Below, one piece after another: positions 63,431-64,000 of a stretch of DNA of 64,000 nt. Origin of the DNA: Piscicola geometra (Eukaryota; Annelida; Clitellata; Hirudinida; Piscicolidae); contig OX030956.1 of assembly GCA_943735955.1 (NCBI GenBank), positions 12,208,894 through 12,272,893 of the forward strand. Direction: 5' to 3'. Both the position numbers and the translations under genes were made by a program. The notes beneath the pieces were generated by a model. The model searched no databases, was not told the DNA's origin, and worked only from the letters and a program-made list of their open reading frames with translations. The stretch's first letter is position 1. Every line of letters begins with the position of its first letter.

Positions 63431-64000
63431 CAGTGTTATTTTCGTTCCATAAAATAATTATAGTTTTTATTTCAGTTTCGTTTTGGAATTAATTATAGTT
63501 TTTATTTTCGTTTTCGTTTTGAAAATAATTATAGTTTTTACTTTCGTTTTCGTTTTGAAAATAATTATAGTTTTTATTTTCGTTTCAGTTTTGAAAATAA
63601 TTATAGTTTTTATTTTTATTTTAGTTTTGAAAATATATTAATTTGAAACTTTAAACACTATTTATTTATATCTAAAAAAATTAATAGATCATAAAATGAA
63701 ACAGTAAAATAGAACAGTATATTAACAACAAATGAGTTTTAAAAATTAACAGTCAAATAAAAATGTATTCAGTCTCAAGAAAACTTTCATTTGTAGGTTT
63801 TTCTGTAATCTATTTCTTTTCCCACTTGTTAAAGAAGCACATAAAGAAAAAATTCTCTCAACGTATGCCTGGGAGGCTGGAGCTGCCAAAAGATCTTGTG
63901 CAATTGGACTAAGAATAGGGTAAAAAGTTATGTTGTCAGTCCAGAATTTTAACCCATTTGGTTCACAAGTATTTTTGATTTTTGAAGAATTTATTTTCAT
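63431..64000 (-). mobile_element. 3' end of a hAT transposon, parent of the MITE family (runs off the window)
   Basis: Starts with the terminus CAGTGTTATTTTCGTTCCAT and shares the subterminal AAAATAATTATAGTTTTTA array and the adjacent AT-rich segment with both MITEs up to about 63755. It then continues into transposase coding sequence where the MITEs diverge. Confidence 0.9.
63746..64000 (-). CDS. hAT transposase, C-terminal dimerisation domain (partial)
   Basis: Uninterrupted 84-codon frame entering from the right edge of the window and stopping at 63746. It contains the hAT dimerisation signature: FWTDNITFYPILSPIAQDLL, then APASQAYVERIFSLCASLTS and GKRNRLQKNLQMKVFLRLN. No stop or frameshift is visible in this part, so the element may still be coding-competent. 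The catalytic core lies outside the window. Confidence 0.9.
   Translation of the reverse strand: MKINSSKIKNTCEPNGLKFWTDNITFYPILSPIAQDLLAAPASQAYVERIFSLCASLTSGKRNRLQKNLQMKVFLRLNTFLFDC

Overview
This is animal nuclear DNA: AT-rich, with intron-split genes using GT-AG junctions, abundant microsatellites and minisatellites, and many DNA transposons. The gene set (ADAMTS-type protease, canopy, ANKDD1A-like, ELOVL, calcineurin B, BORCS5, SMARCE1) is metazoan. The style of the introns suggests a lophotrochozoan, possibly an annelid such as a leech; this is a low-confidence inference.

Layout. 0.1-2.5 kb (+): 3' part of an ADAMTS-like metalloprotease with C-terminal six-cysteine modules. 3.9-4.7 kb: a 30-bp satellite and a (GAT)n tract. 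4.8-6.4 kb (-): a membrane immunoglobulin protein of L1/neuroglian type, next to the last two exons of an ABC transporter (+, 6.6-7.0 kb). 8.0-9.05 kb (-): a canopy-family ER protein ending in KEEL. 9.8-10.1 kb (+): a THAP-domain exon pair. 10.8-18.1 kb: a repeat-rich block with a LINE remnant, a large foldback (palindromic) complex built from 16-bp repeats, a hAT fragment, and long CATC, CA and 19-bp satellites. 18.7-24.6 kb (-): an ankyrin-repeat plus death-domain gene like ANKDD1A. 25.5-27.6 kb (-): an intronless mitochondrial intermediate peptidase. 29.0-37.8 kb (+): a complete 8-exon ELOVL fatty-acid elongase including a 33-bp micro-exon. 37.8-51.3 kb: mostly transposons and simple repeats (two MITEs, a complete but decayed GTF2IRD2-like hAT, and a LINE joined to a piggyBac remnant). 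51.35-58.15 kb (-): three head-to-tail genes, SMARCE1 (BAF57), calcineurin B and BORCS5. 59.9-64 kb: two related hAT elements in inverted orientation, then the 3' end of a hAT that appears to be the autonomous parent of the MITEs.

The host genes are unrelated housekeeping or signalling genes and do not form a pathway; this is ordinary eukaryotic synteny. For most host genes, exon boundaries were set by hand from splice signals, reading phase and family alignment. The phases close exactly in ADAMTS-like, ELOVL, BORCS5, calcineurin B, SMARCE1, the Ig gene and all but the last ANKDD1A junction. I found no evidence of a wholly new biochemical system. The most unusual structures are the 16-bp-repeat foldback complex and the nested transposon families, several with intact target-site duplications.
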